A stretch of 64,000 nt of DNA, from NCBI GenBank assembly GCA_027946555.1, contig JAPEVC010000024.1, positions 1 through 64,000 of the forward strand, given 5' to 3'. Shown here piece after piece: positions 1-9,128 of this stretch (its first letter is position 1; each line of letters starts with the position of its first letter). Below the pieces are notes generated by a model, which was given only the letters and a program-made list of their open reading frames with translations, searched no databases and was not told the origin of the DNA. This DNA is from Gnomoniopsis sp. IMI 355080. Its lineage: Eukaryota; Ascomycota; Sordariomycetes; Diaporthales; Gnomoniaceae. The position numbers were made by a program, and so were the translations under genes.

Positions 1-271
1 GGCCGGTTGGGGGCAGGGGAGGGACGGCAATGAGGGCGTTTGATGTGGATTGTGAAGGCGGCGAGCCACTGGCGCGGAGGGAGGAGGCTGTGTCTGCGGT
101 GCGGATGAAGGGGATTATGAGGTTTTTGACGGCATCGATGAGCTGAAGAGTGGTGTTAGTGAGAGCACTATTTATTCAAAGACGTGGGAAATTCATAGGA
201 TGCTTTACCTCGGAGGCATCATCTGCTCGGTTGAGAGGGGTTTCTGATCCGTTTGCTTTTACGGAATTCAT
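1..271 (-). CDS. Start of a gene leaving the left edge (possible PLP-dependent decarboxylase)
   Basis: Only the first 68 codons or so are present. Exon 1 is 209-271, opening with ATG at 271 and ending in frame at a GTAAAG donor. The intron is 143-208 (66 nt), with a CTAAC branch point and a CTTCAG acceptor. Exon 2 is 1-142 and runs off the window. Phase is 0 at the junction, and the joined frame is open. The peptide starts MNSVKANGSE and continues with a helix-like stretch, ELIDAVKNLIIPFIRTAD, then a Ser/Pro-rich segment. The helix followed by Asn-Ala-Leu reminds me of the N-terminus of fungal group II PLP decarboxylases (Gad/DDC type), but no catalytic motif lies inside the window. The gene call is fairly safe; the family is a guess from memory. 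Confidence 0.5.
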
Positions 272-1341
272 GCTATCAGTCTATCAATATAGGAAGCCAA
301 TTCAGAACATGAGAGATTTTTTTTTTTTTTAGGTCTGCATATGGAAGAGTCACTCATGAAATCTCGTGTAGTTGTTAGATTCCCATTACTCGATAAAATT
401 GGGCTCCTTTATCGGAGCGATTCTTACACCCGCTTTATACTCGACGAAGAAGAATTAGCCCATCTTGGCAGAGAGAGGCAAAATAGCACCATCCTGTGTG
501 GAAAATGACAGGAGCTGAGGAAGGAAACCCAGCGTAGGGGACCTATGTAGCGAACCAGTGCTTCTGATCAAAATTAAGCGAATATCTACATACGTGCGAG
601 GGCCCGGTTCATATAGGCAAATAAATAGTGGAAAGTCATTCGCGCACTGGGGGCTTTTCTGCCGGCTGGCATCGTGCTAATAATGTCTACACCGGCCTTC
701 CCCCATCCTCCGTAGAGCAGCCTCAGAAGATTTGATATAAAACTGCGATAGTTACTGGTTATTATTTGATTCCTAGATAAATAAGGTGGACTCGTTGTTC
801 ATCCAGTAACTTCGGCAGCCCCGTTTCCACGGAACATGTGAATACACCACAATACTCCAGGTATGTATGTTCCTATCGCATGAGGAAAATCACATGGTTC
901 TTACTTTGGACGCAGCGAGGACTATCTGGGCAAGTAGTGGCAGACAAAGCATGGATAAGGCTGCCAGACAATTTGAAGATCTTCAAATCACAACCATGAG
1001 AAGCAAAAAGCATGCTGGTTATTATTCATAGGCCAAGCAGACTTTCACTTGATACTGGGAAGCCTCGCCCCGGGCTGGGGATCCGTGCTCCCCGGAACTT
1101 CCCAGCTCGGGGGTCCATCCGGAGTCGAGACCGTGTTGGGCGTGTCTGGGCGTACGGGAGTACTACAGTATCGAGAGGAGAGAATACCACCGTCGGCGCA
1201 GACAATACTGTAAGAGGCGCAACACCGGCCTGGACGACAATGATGTGTCACCGTCGCATCATCTGAGCGGCCTCGACTTCTTCAGTGAATCTCAATCTTG
1301 TTTCCTTTTTATTTTTTTAAGTCCCTCCCTTCCTTGTTTTT
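272..1341. other. Intergenic, no gene seen
   Basis: About 1.07 kb between the left-edge gene and the glyoxalase-fold gene. It contains a T-run near 318-330 and short chance reading frames in several phases. None shows domain-like composition, splice signals joining it to a neighbour, or a plausible start context. The first part should hold the promoter of the leftward gene starting at 271. Confidence 0.6.
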
Positions 1342-1764
1342 CTATGGTACATAGGAGAACTCCAACCGATTCCCCGCAAAGTCCCTCGCAAAAAACCGCT
1401 GCGGATATTCCACGCCCTTGGCACCACTGGCCTCGTCCCCAGGCTTATCCGCCGCCGTGGGGGCGCCCTCCCCGCCCTTTTCAAAATGGTCCCATATCCG
1501 CTGCCGCAGCTGCAACAGCTTGTCGGGCGACTCGACGCGGAAGCACGGGTGGCGGGACGAGGTCAGCTCAAAATCGGCTGGCTTGCCGAAAGCAATGTGC
1601 ACTTGCTGGCCGGACGAGCCAATGTCGAACCAGGCGAGGGTGTCGCGCTGGAGGACCGGCACGTCTCGCGGCGTCAGGCCGAGCGTGTCGGCGTAAAAGG
1701 CGGTTGCGGCGGGGAGTTGGCCCGGTGGGACGACGAGGTTGATGTGGTGGAGGCCGGTGATCAT
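1342..1764 (-). CDS. Glyoxalase/VOC-fold protein
   Basis: Single-exon gene for 140 residues starting at ATG 1764. The N-terminus GLHHINLVV followed by an AATAFYADTLGL segment is the classic first beta-alpha-beta unit of the vicinal oxygen chelate superfamily. The His of HHINL is the usual first metal ligand. The C-terminal half has FARDFAGNRLEFSYVP, where the Glu of RLEF is the usual last metal ligand. One VOC module of about 130 residues is the common size for glyoxalase/bleomycin-resistance/dioxygenase-like proteins, which act as dimers. A probably disordered Gly/Ala-rich insertion (about residues 96-115) interrupts the second half. Substrate cannot be assigned, because VOC proteins range from lactoylglutathione lyases to dioxygenases. 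Probably cytosolic, as there is no signal peptide. Confidence 0.85.
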   Translation of the reverse strand: MITGLHHINLVVPPGQLPAATAFYADTLGLTPRDVPVLQRDTLAWFDIGSSGQQVHIAFGKPADFELTSSRHPCFRVESPDKLLQLRQRIWDHFEKGGEGAPTAADKPGDEASGAKGVEYPQRFFARDFAGNRLEFSYVP

Positions 1765-4085
1765 TGTGTTGTTTCTGCCGCGTTTCCGGGGGGCAGAAAG
1801 AAAGAGGTGGTTTTGCTGCGGGCAAAGAAGTTCACGATGACGACGAGGTAGGATGACAAAACCCGGGCGGGGCCGAGTGAGACGTTGTAACTTGTGTGAT
1901 GGGATATATCGAGTTCCAGTGGTTATAGACTTTCGGAGGAGCGTGATGCCGGAGATTTGATGTCGTTATGTTATATACATGGTAGGGTTGTTTGCATCTA
2001 CAACTTGGGAATCTTTTGCTTGTGAAGTGGTATGTATATATGGCTTCACGATATATCTGCCGGACAGCCGCTTCGCTCTCTACCGAGGACGGACTCCTCT
2101 TTCGGCTTAGCACATTTCAAAGGTTGATCGAACCTTGCATCTGCGAGCGCACAATAGGCAAAGCCTTTAGCCGCGGGTGCTGATCGCCGGTAGATACCTT
2201 TTTATCTTTTTTTTGCTCGATCCAGAGATGGGGAAAACACGCCACGCTTATAATTCAGAGACATAGGACTCTTTTGTATCAAGTAATGCGTCCTATGGTA
2301 TCAAAGACCCAGGCTGTTATAGACGGGGATGCCCGATTCGGCAATGTCTGAGGGACCAATTTCCCCAGCCCCGTTTACCACAAGCGAGTGGTAGGTTTTT
2401 CAAATTGAAAGGGTCCAAGAGTCAGGATCGGAGTATCGGAAAAGCCTGGTCAAAACGTGGCGTATAAAGACAATGGTTTTGGTGGTGTACAGACCTTGCT
2501 CCTGACTTGTAGGTATTGTGCCGACCGTGCCATGGCAAGTACGGCAAGTTTGCAACACTGGCGTTGGGCTAAACATAGCATTTCTTCGAGGCCAAAAGAC
2601 AAATAAAGAACAAAAAATGAGAGATAGAAAAAAAAAGGGACTTGGTAATCGGGCCAACCCCCCTGTCCATGCTTCTCTGGCACGGTCCCCGGACCCCCAA
2701 AAGAAGCGTGGCGCACACACACACACACACACTTACAAGAGACATACCCGCAGTTCGGGCAGGGCTGTGTGCGATGGCGCAGTGGTTGTTTCCGTATTCC
2801 GTAATAACTGGGGGAGAAGGAGGAACAAGCACAAGAAATGGGCAGAGCAAGTGGCAGAGGAGTGATCGAGCAAGTGGATCATACTGTGAGTGGATGATGA
2901 TCAACGATGAGAAGATGTGGGTGAGTGTGTGACCTTGTGGATGTGCTTTAAAGTAGCAAGTACTGCAATGATATATCCTGCACGACATGGGTGGCGTTGG
3001 AGATGATATCCATAATTGCCATTGGATGTTATCATGTTTTGATTGTCCCTTGGGGCCCCCTGGTTACGCTGGTACGCTGGGACGCTGGGTACACTGGCGA
3101 CTGGGTACGTACGCTATGGCATTTCCATCTCTTCATCAGCGTCCTTTTTTTCCTCTCCAGAGTAGAAGAGTATTCCAACTATCTCGTGCTCCCACTTTTC
3201 GGTCCTCGTCTCATCTAATCTATCATTGCGTCAAAAGAAACATTTTAAACTCCCTACCTCGGTACCGTACCCAAAATAACAACCCACCCACAACATCGAC
3301 TATCTGCCACATCATATGCACCACTTTTGAACAACGGTGCGGCCGAACCCCACACCAGCTACTTTACTCACTACTCGGTACTCAGTACTCAGTACCTCCA
3401 CGATAGCCTTACAATTGAGCCCACTCTCGACGCGACCAGCCCTATTCGCTCATCAAAACGTCGCCGCCCATCTACCTGCCTCGTCGCTTTTCTCTGGGCG
3501 TAGATAGCTTCTCTTTTTCTTCACTTGGCTCCTGCCAATTGTCGTCTCCTTCCTCTCTGGGTTGGACGCACTGCGCTTGTCCTATCGATTCGCTTTCCGC
3601 CCAGTCGTGAAACGCGCACGTTCATACCCATTCGTCGTTACAGATCTATCCGTACCTAATCGACCTAACACAACGCGCTCTCCTGCCAACTTAGAAGCTG
3701 TGCACCGCATTGACAACAATCTCTTGTTTCACGGCCTGGGCTTTTTATCGCCTTCGGAACTTTCTACTGCTTTCTTTCCGCAACACACTCCTTGACTATC
3801 TTTCAAACCAGTCATCCTGGCTTCCGAAACTACCAACGAACTCTTCTCGGTGACGCGAAAGCGTAAGTACCGATTTCCAACGACTTGTAACCCATACAGT
3901 ATTGCTGCGGCGGGGACTTCGTCGCCCTTTTCGTGTCATTTTGTCCTCTAGGAATAAGCTAATTCGTCCTGCCTTAAGACTCTATCATACTGCCCACAAC
4001 ACCTTCCTCCCATCGTCGCCCCTCGACGTTCAACTCCGCGACCACCGGCGACGCCCTGCTTCGCCCGCGCACCAGCAACAGGAGG
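1765..4085. other. Intergenic plus long leader of the Ras-type gene
   Basis: About 2.3 kb with no supported coding gene. The last roughly 700 nt are pyrimidine-rich and contain short upstream ATGs, fitting a long transcribed leader for the Ras-type gene at 4086. A likely leader intron spans about 3863-3951: GTAAGT donor after GAAAGC, CTCTAG acceptor. A (CA)n microsatellite lies at 2714-2732. Several frames open by chance across the microsatellite and were not called. Confidence 0.5.
2714..2732. repeat. (CA)n microsatellite
   Basis: Uninterrupted CA dinucleotide run of about 9.5 units in non-coding sequence upstream of the Ras-type gene. Confidence 0.95.
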
Positions 4086-4949
4086 ATGCCCTCATCCGCA
4101 GGGACATCCAATCACACCGCGGGCGCGGGCGCCTCACACGGCACGAACCCTAATGCACCGCCCATTCCCATCTCTATCACAATCTGCGGCGATGGCGGCT
4201 GCGGCAAGTCTTCCATCACACTGCGGCTGGTGCGCTCGGCCTGGACGAGCGAGTACGACCCGACCATCGAGGACAGCTACTCGGTCACTCGGCGCATCGA
4301 CGGCGCCACATACCACCTCTCGTTGACCGATACCGCAGGGCAGGAGGAATATCGCGGCATGTGGGCGAGTAGCAACCTCGGCGCCGACGCATTTCTAATG
4401 GTGTACGATATTACGAGCGCTGCGTCGCTGGACGCGCTGGGATATTTTAATGATCTGATTGATATGGAGGTCGACTCGCGGATGGACAATGCAGGCCGCG
4501 CGAGGAAAGCTGGCTATCGTTACAACGCCGCGAGTGAATACGGGAGCAACGCGACCAAGACGGTGCCGCCCATCAAATTTGTCGCCGGCAACAAGTGCGA
4601 CTTGAGCGAGAGTAGGCAGGTCAGTGCGGCGACAGGCCTGGACTGGGCGAGGAAGAGAAATTGCGGATTCATGGAGACAAGTGCGCGGGTGGAAGTGAAC
4701 ATTGAGGAGACATTTGCATTGATTGTGAGGAGGGTGGTGGAGGCGAGGCGACAGGCCGAGACGGCTGGGCAGTCGGGCGCAGACTTGCTGCCAGGACAGA
4801 TGGCGGGAGGACATGCCGGAACAACGCGTGGCGCAACGGCACCTTTAAGTCCATTACCGGACGGGGATGGCGAGAAGCCTGCGAGTGGGGCAGGGAGCAA
4901 ATCGGGGAGAGGAGGAGGAGGTTTTTGGAGCAAGTTGAGATGTTGGTAA
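4086..4949 (+). CDS. Ras-family small GTPase with C-terminal extension and no CaaX box
   Basis: 287-residue GTPase in one exon. G motifs are complete: P-loop GDGGCGKS at 35-42 (glycines equivalent to Ras 12 and 13 kept), switch I YDPTIEDSY at 57-65 identical to the Ras effector loop, DTAGQEEY at 82-89 with the Gln61 equivalent, NKCD at 169-172 and ETSA at 197-200. These place it in the Ras subfamily rather than Rab, Rho or Arf. Two things are odd. An insertion of roughly 25-30 residues lies between G3 and G4 (about 130-160). The Gly/Ser-rich tail ends FWSKLRCW, so the last Cys is penultimate and there is no CaaX prenylation box. The N-terminal 28 residues are low complexity. Probably a signalling switch for growth or morphogenesis; membrane attachment, if any, must be by another route or partner. 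Confidence 0.9.
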   Translation: MPSSAGTSNHTAGAGASHGTNPNAPPIPISITICGDGGCGKSSITLRLVRSAWTSEYDPTIEDSYSVTRRIDGATYHLSLTDTAGQEEYRGMWASSNLGADAFLMVYDITSAASLDALGYFNDLIDMEVDSRMDNAGRARKAGYRYNAASEYGSNATKTVPPIKFVAGNKCDLSESRQVSAATGLDWARKRNCGFMETSARVEVNIEETFALIVRRVVEARRQAETAGQSGADLLPGQMAGGHAGTTRGATAPLSPLPDGDGEKPASGAGSKSGRGGGGFWSKLRCW

Positions 4950-6108
4950 AGTTGAGTGTGTGAAGGGCGAGAGCATAGCACACGGCGTGCCGTTGATGAT
5001 GATGTGTGTCTTGCTTTTGAAGCGTGATTCTGGAATGTCTCGACACGGCCGGCTTTGGTTCCTGCTGCTTATTTATTTAACCGACCCCCCCCCCCCCGCT
5101 GGCCACGCTGCAATGGTCGGCCGGCCTACATCTGCGTTCTTGCTTTGTTTGTCACTCTACGCACCTATACATGTCGGCATGGACTTGGAATTTCTTTTGT
5201 ATTTTGGGAGCCTGCTGATGTTTTTTTCTGGGGGCAAAGGAGAGGGTAGCTTAGGTAGCCAGGCGTTCGGCAGGCAGCTCTAGGTTCCAGTCTTGCTTTC
5301 TTCTTTCTCACTTTTTCGGAGGGGTGGAAGGAGGGGAGACATGGATTGAGTGCGCCCTGGATTTGATTCATATGATACCGGATACAAGGAAGTGTTGCTG
5401 TGTTGAATAAATGTATTAGTAGTGTCCGAACTTATGAACATACGCGCATTGATGGAGCCGAGCCGAACCGCCCTTGAAGAACCTCATCAGAGACACACTC
5501 AGTGGATGTGATCTGCATACCTCATGACTTCTCCTAGGCGCGTCCGTTGGGTGCCTCTTGTTGTCTGTGTTGCGTGCTGATTTAAGGAGGTATTGCTTTG
5601 CGTGTGACTACGCGCATCTTCACCGTCGCTTCTTTTGAGAACTTACGGCAATGTTGAGTGTATTCTGTAGAAAATGCTGGTTCACGTACCTATAGTGCAA
5701 ATCGTGCGGTAGAGGGCCTGCAAGACCAAGTCGAGCTACAGCAGGATATCTTTCTTCGAGTCATATTCTTTCTGTGCTGAGAAATGTATGATACTTGAGA
5801 CTGCTTCATCTTAACTCGGGACTTCCTTCGTGACAGACAGCATCAGGTGCGCTTGGAAACTCCAGTCATTGTACCTGCACAGACGATTCACAGTGCGCGA
5901 GTAACATCATTGGAGCCGAGAATACCGCATCGGAAGGGCACCGACGTTTGACTATACAAAGCCTGCCAACCATGGACTAGACGAATCTGCCCTCTTCCTA
6001 GGTGAAGGCGCCAACAAAAAGAGACCCAGAAAGCATAACATCATCAATCGTGGTGCGTCCAGTCAAATAACTCTCTCTCTCCCTCTCTCTCCCTACGGTT
6101 TGTTCTCT
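4950..6108. other. Intergenic between convergent genes
   Basis: Convergent 3' ends of the Ras-type and AMMECR1 genes. Contains a run of 13 C at 5085-5097 and a CT-rich tract at about 6071-6093 next to the AMMECR1 stop. No gene supported; both 3' untranslated regions should lie here. Confidence 0.6.
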
Positions 6109-6981
6109 CTACGACTTGTTCCAGTTCTCGTTTACCCACTCTCTCCATTGCTGGTATTCAGCAAACTCGACTTCTTCCTTGTCACCGCGGTACCTTTCCA
6201 CCTGCATGCTCGAAGAATCGCCCGCAACCTCCTGCCACGAATCCTGCGACCCGCGCCAGCCCGCCTTGCGCATCAAGCTGAACATGGTCTCCTCTTTAGT
6301 CCACTCCTGCTCCGCCGCAACACTGGGCAGGTAGGTCCCCGAGTACGAGCGGCCTTTGACCTTGAACCGAATCTTGATCCCGTGCTCGCCCACGACCCAG
6401 TCGTCCCACGCGTCGCAATCCTCAAAGTTTGTAAGCAGCGTCACAGAGCACTTGAGGTTGGCAAGCTCGGCGTGCGAGACGGGGTTGAAGCGCGAGTCGT
6501 GCAGGGCCGAGATGACGGCGTACTCGGCCAGACACTCGGACAGCGGTGACTCGGCGGAGAAGGTCCCGATGCAGCCGCGGAGATGCCACTCGGCGCCGCG
6601 GGCTTTGATATCCCAGGTCACGAACAAGGGGTAGCGCGCTTCGGGATCGGAGACACGCTCCCGAGGCGGCGGGGTGGTGACACTGGTGGTGCTGGTTGCA
6701 GCGGTGTTGGTGGAGAGGGAAGTGGTGGAAGATGAGGAGGTTGTTTCTTGGCCGGAGGCGAGGGAGGAGGAGGAGCTGGCGGCGTCGGCGAGGCCGGCGA
6801 GGCGGGTGAGGGCGGGGATTTTCTTGGAGGACGAGGAGGCTGGTGGTGGCGATGCCTTGAGGTGGGTGAGGTAGGCGGCGTAGGAGTCTTGCACGTCGGC
6901 GAGGGATAGAGGCGTAAGGTTCTTGTCGAGCTTGCTGGCGAGGGAGTCGAAGCAGTATAGACAGTGCTCGGCGGTGGCCAT
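6109..6981 (-). CDS. AMMECR1-domain protein
   Basis: 290 residues, single exon, ATG at 6981 in a good context (GCCATGGCC). The core YPLFVTWDIK, WHLRGCIGTF, LAEYAVISALHDSRFNPV, LKCSVTLLTNFEDC, GIKIRF and TYLPSVAAEQEWTKEETM is diagnostic of the AMMECR1 domain, including the invariant LRGCIGTF signature. A Ser/Thr-rich linker (about residues 55-115) splits the first N-terminal helix from the rest of the domain, an insertion often seen in fungal members. The family is conserved from archaea to humans and its biochemical role is unsettled. The protein is likely cytosolic or nuclear. Confidence 0.95.
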   Translation of the reverse strand: MATAEHCLYCFDSLASKLDKNLTPLSLADVQDSYAAYLTHLKASPPPASSSSKKIPALTRLAGLADAASSSSSLASGQETTSSSSTTSLSTNTAATSTTSVTTPPPRERVSDPEARYPLFVTWDIKARGAEWHLRGCIGTFSAESPLSECLAEYAVISALHDSRFNPVSHAELANLKCSVTLLTNFEDCDAWDDWVVGEHGIKIRFKVKGRSYSGTYLPSVAAEQEWTKEETMFSLMRKAGWRGSQDSWQEVAGDSSSMQVERYRGDKEEVEFAEYQQWREWVNENWNKS

Positions 6982-7632
6982 GGCTGCTATTGTGATACTT
7001 TCCTTTTCCTTTTTTTTTAGTTCTATTTTCTTGTTCTTTTTCTCCCACCCCTTCTAGGAGATTTGCTATAACGATTGAGTCAGTGGTGCACAAGGCAGAA
7101 AGAAACAGCAATGAGAGGAACTGTACGGGACGCAAGGAGGAGGAGGAGGAGGAGGGAGGAGGACGTCGTTAGAACGTCCGTCAGCCTGGAATGACGATAC
7201 GATGGGGGGCCCAACTTCGCGGGGTAGTAGACGCTCAAGTGCTATGGAGGGGTACGTGCAGGCGCTTGGCTCCGCTGCTCCGCTTCCCTGCATGTTGGCA
7301 TGTGCCTTTGTCTGATCCTGGTCCTAGGTAGGTACTCTCTTTATTTTCTTCTTAGCCCGGGGAATAGCCTCGTTTTGCAAGCCACATCAAATAGAAGGAG
7401 GTTGCAGAAGTGGACCAGTCTTTTCGTCGGAGGCCGATCGGGACGTTGAGCGTTGAATTTGTTGAGAAGATTGAGGTGATTCTGTTTATCTGTATAAACA
7501 TTCTCACGAGAGATTATTTCTTAGACTACCTACGGCTTTGCAATTTTCTGTAGACTTCACACAAATTTTCTTTCGTCCCCAAGGCTAATAACATCACTCA
7601 CCGGGTCCATCGTCACAAGCCAAAATCTCACA
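6982..7632. other. Divergent promoter region, AMMECR1 / thioesterase
   Basis: About 650 nt between divergent starts. Contains a purine-rich AGG repeat at about 7136-7162 and a CCTAGGTAGGTACT element at 7323-7336, one of the recurring intergenic palindromic motifs of this window. No gene seen. Confidence 0.6.
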
Positions 7633-8118
7633 ATGGCCGAAACTGCATCCACTAACCCTCCTGCTCAAGATGACGCATCCGTCCTCTCGCATGTCTCGCG
7701 CGTCTGCAACAAAAAGATCACTACCAGTCAGCCCTACGCTCTGCTCATCCCCACCATCGCCATCACCTCTGCCACCGCCGAAGGCCGCGTCACAGGCGAG
7801 CTGGTCCTCGAGCCCTCGCACATGAACTCACTGGGTGGTATCCACGGCACGACCTCGGCAGCCATCATCGACTTCATCGCCGGCATGGCGATTGTGGCCA
7901 AGTCGGGCGGTGACAAGACGGGCGTGTCGACGGATATCCATGTCAGCTACGTGAGCAGCGCCAAAGTGGGCGACACGGTCGAGGTCGAGTGCTGGTTGAA
8001 CAAGCTCGGCAGGAACATGGCCTTCACGAGCGTCGAGATTAGGAAGAAAGGTGGGGATGGGAGGACGGGCGGGAGAAAGGTGCTTGTTACTGGCAGTCAT
8101 ACGAAATACGTCGCATGA
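7633..8118 (+). CDS. Hotdog-fold thioesterase (PaaI/ACOT13-like)
   Basis: 161 residues, single exon. The segment MNSLGGIHGTTSAAIIDFIAGMAI is the hotdog helix region of the PaaI/acyl-CoA thioesterase 13 group. In that group the HG turn forms the oxyanion site and the Asp of IIDF is the usual catalytic residue. It is followed by GVSTDIHVSYVSSAKVGDTVEVECWLNKLGRNMAFTSVEIRKK, the expected central strands. Length fits a single-domain tetrameric thioesterase. No targeting sequence is obvious in the first 20 residues, so compartment is unknown. The exact acyl-CoA substrate cannot be read from the sequence. Transcribed away from AMMECR1. Confidence 0.88.
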   Translation: MAETASTNPPAQDDASVLSHVSRVCNKKITTSQPYALLIPTIAITSATAEGRVTGELVLEPSHMNSLGGIHGTTSAAIIDFIAGMAIVAKSGGDKTGVSTDIHVSYVSSAKVGDTVEVECWLNKLGRNMAFTSVEIRKKGGDGRTGGRKVLVTGSHTKYVA

Positions 8119-9128
8119 GGCGGTGGGTGAATTGTGAATGGTCATCTGTACGAGGCTGCGATATACGTTCGCAGACAAGATATCTCATTGTTCTGTGAGT
8201 GTCTAGATTACCTTGGTTCTAGGACGTCCACAGCTGACATAGTACGTCGGCACTACAGCATCTTGTTGATGAGGGAGAAGCATCATTCCCGAAATAGACA
8301 CCACATTCCATTGTCCTTGCAGACCGATCGCTGCATTCATCCATCCCATTCTGCCCATGTGCCGAGACGAGACACCAGGACAAGACAGCTGAAATTCTCC
8401 AGGCCTTCTAGCGTCGTTCAGCTCCGTCCTGCTGACACCTTGGACACCTGGTGTCGGTTGTCGCTCCACAAACCGTTGTAGGTGGTGAACCGGTTCGTAG
8501 TAAACGGTGCACATGGCGCCCGCCGGCTGATGCCGAGCCCATTTTCCAGCGCTAAAATTGCAGTGGCTGCACAGCGGTTCGAGGTTTCATTGGGGCAATC
8601 ACGAACGACCTCCTGTTTTCTTTCGCTTGGGTTGGGTTGGGGGCGACGGTGGGCAACTCAGGAGAAGCAGCCCTGCCGCATGCATGTTGTTTATATTGGG
8701 TACGATGCAGCATGCATGTTATAAATATGGGGGCTACGACATCATAAGAGACCCGCTTGACTCGCCGCCAGATCATCAACAAATCGTTGTGCATATGAAC
8801 AGAACATTGCAGGCAACTGCCAGTTTCAGCGTCAGCGTCAGCGTCGACATCATCGTGGTCAGCAGCCAAGGCGTACCTATTGTCTGAGCCTCCCCTCACG
8901 TTTATGGTGTACACTCCCATTTATTTACCGATGCTCCCTTCGTTGGCCCCGTGAGCTTTTCAAGTCAGCATATAATTAGAACGGCTCGGCACATGGGCAA
9001 AAAGTCCGCCTCTTTCCAATCCAATCCCTTATTATAAACTCCTTTTTTTGTTATTTTATTTTGTTCCTTTCTCTTGGTGCTGGCGCTCATAAATTCTTCC
9101 TGTTTCTGTGTCTTGAACAGTGTCGCAA
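8119..9128. other. Intergenic, no gene seen
   Basis: About 1 kb between thioesterase and the next rightward gene. Overlapping short frames on both strands carry no recognisable protein. A TGCATG-rich stretch near 8680-8720 and pyrimidine-rich sequence before 9129 suggest promoter and leader of the downstream gene; a TCTTGAACAG just before the start could be a leader intron acceptor. Confidence 0.5.

Noticed and set aside
1245..1851. Rightward frames over the glyoxalase-fold gene
   Set aside because: Antisense shadows; the leftward frame has the VOC motifs and a proper ATG.
9120..9128. GTG start three codons before ATG 9129
   Set aside because: Fungal translation starts at ATG; the GTG also directly follows a likely AG acceptor in the leader.
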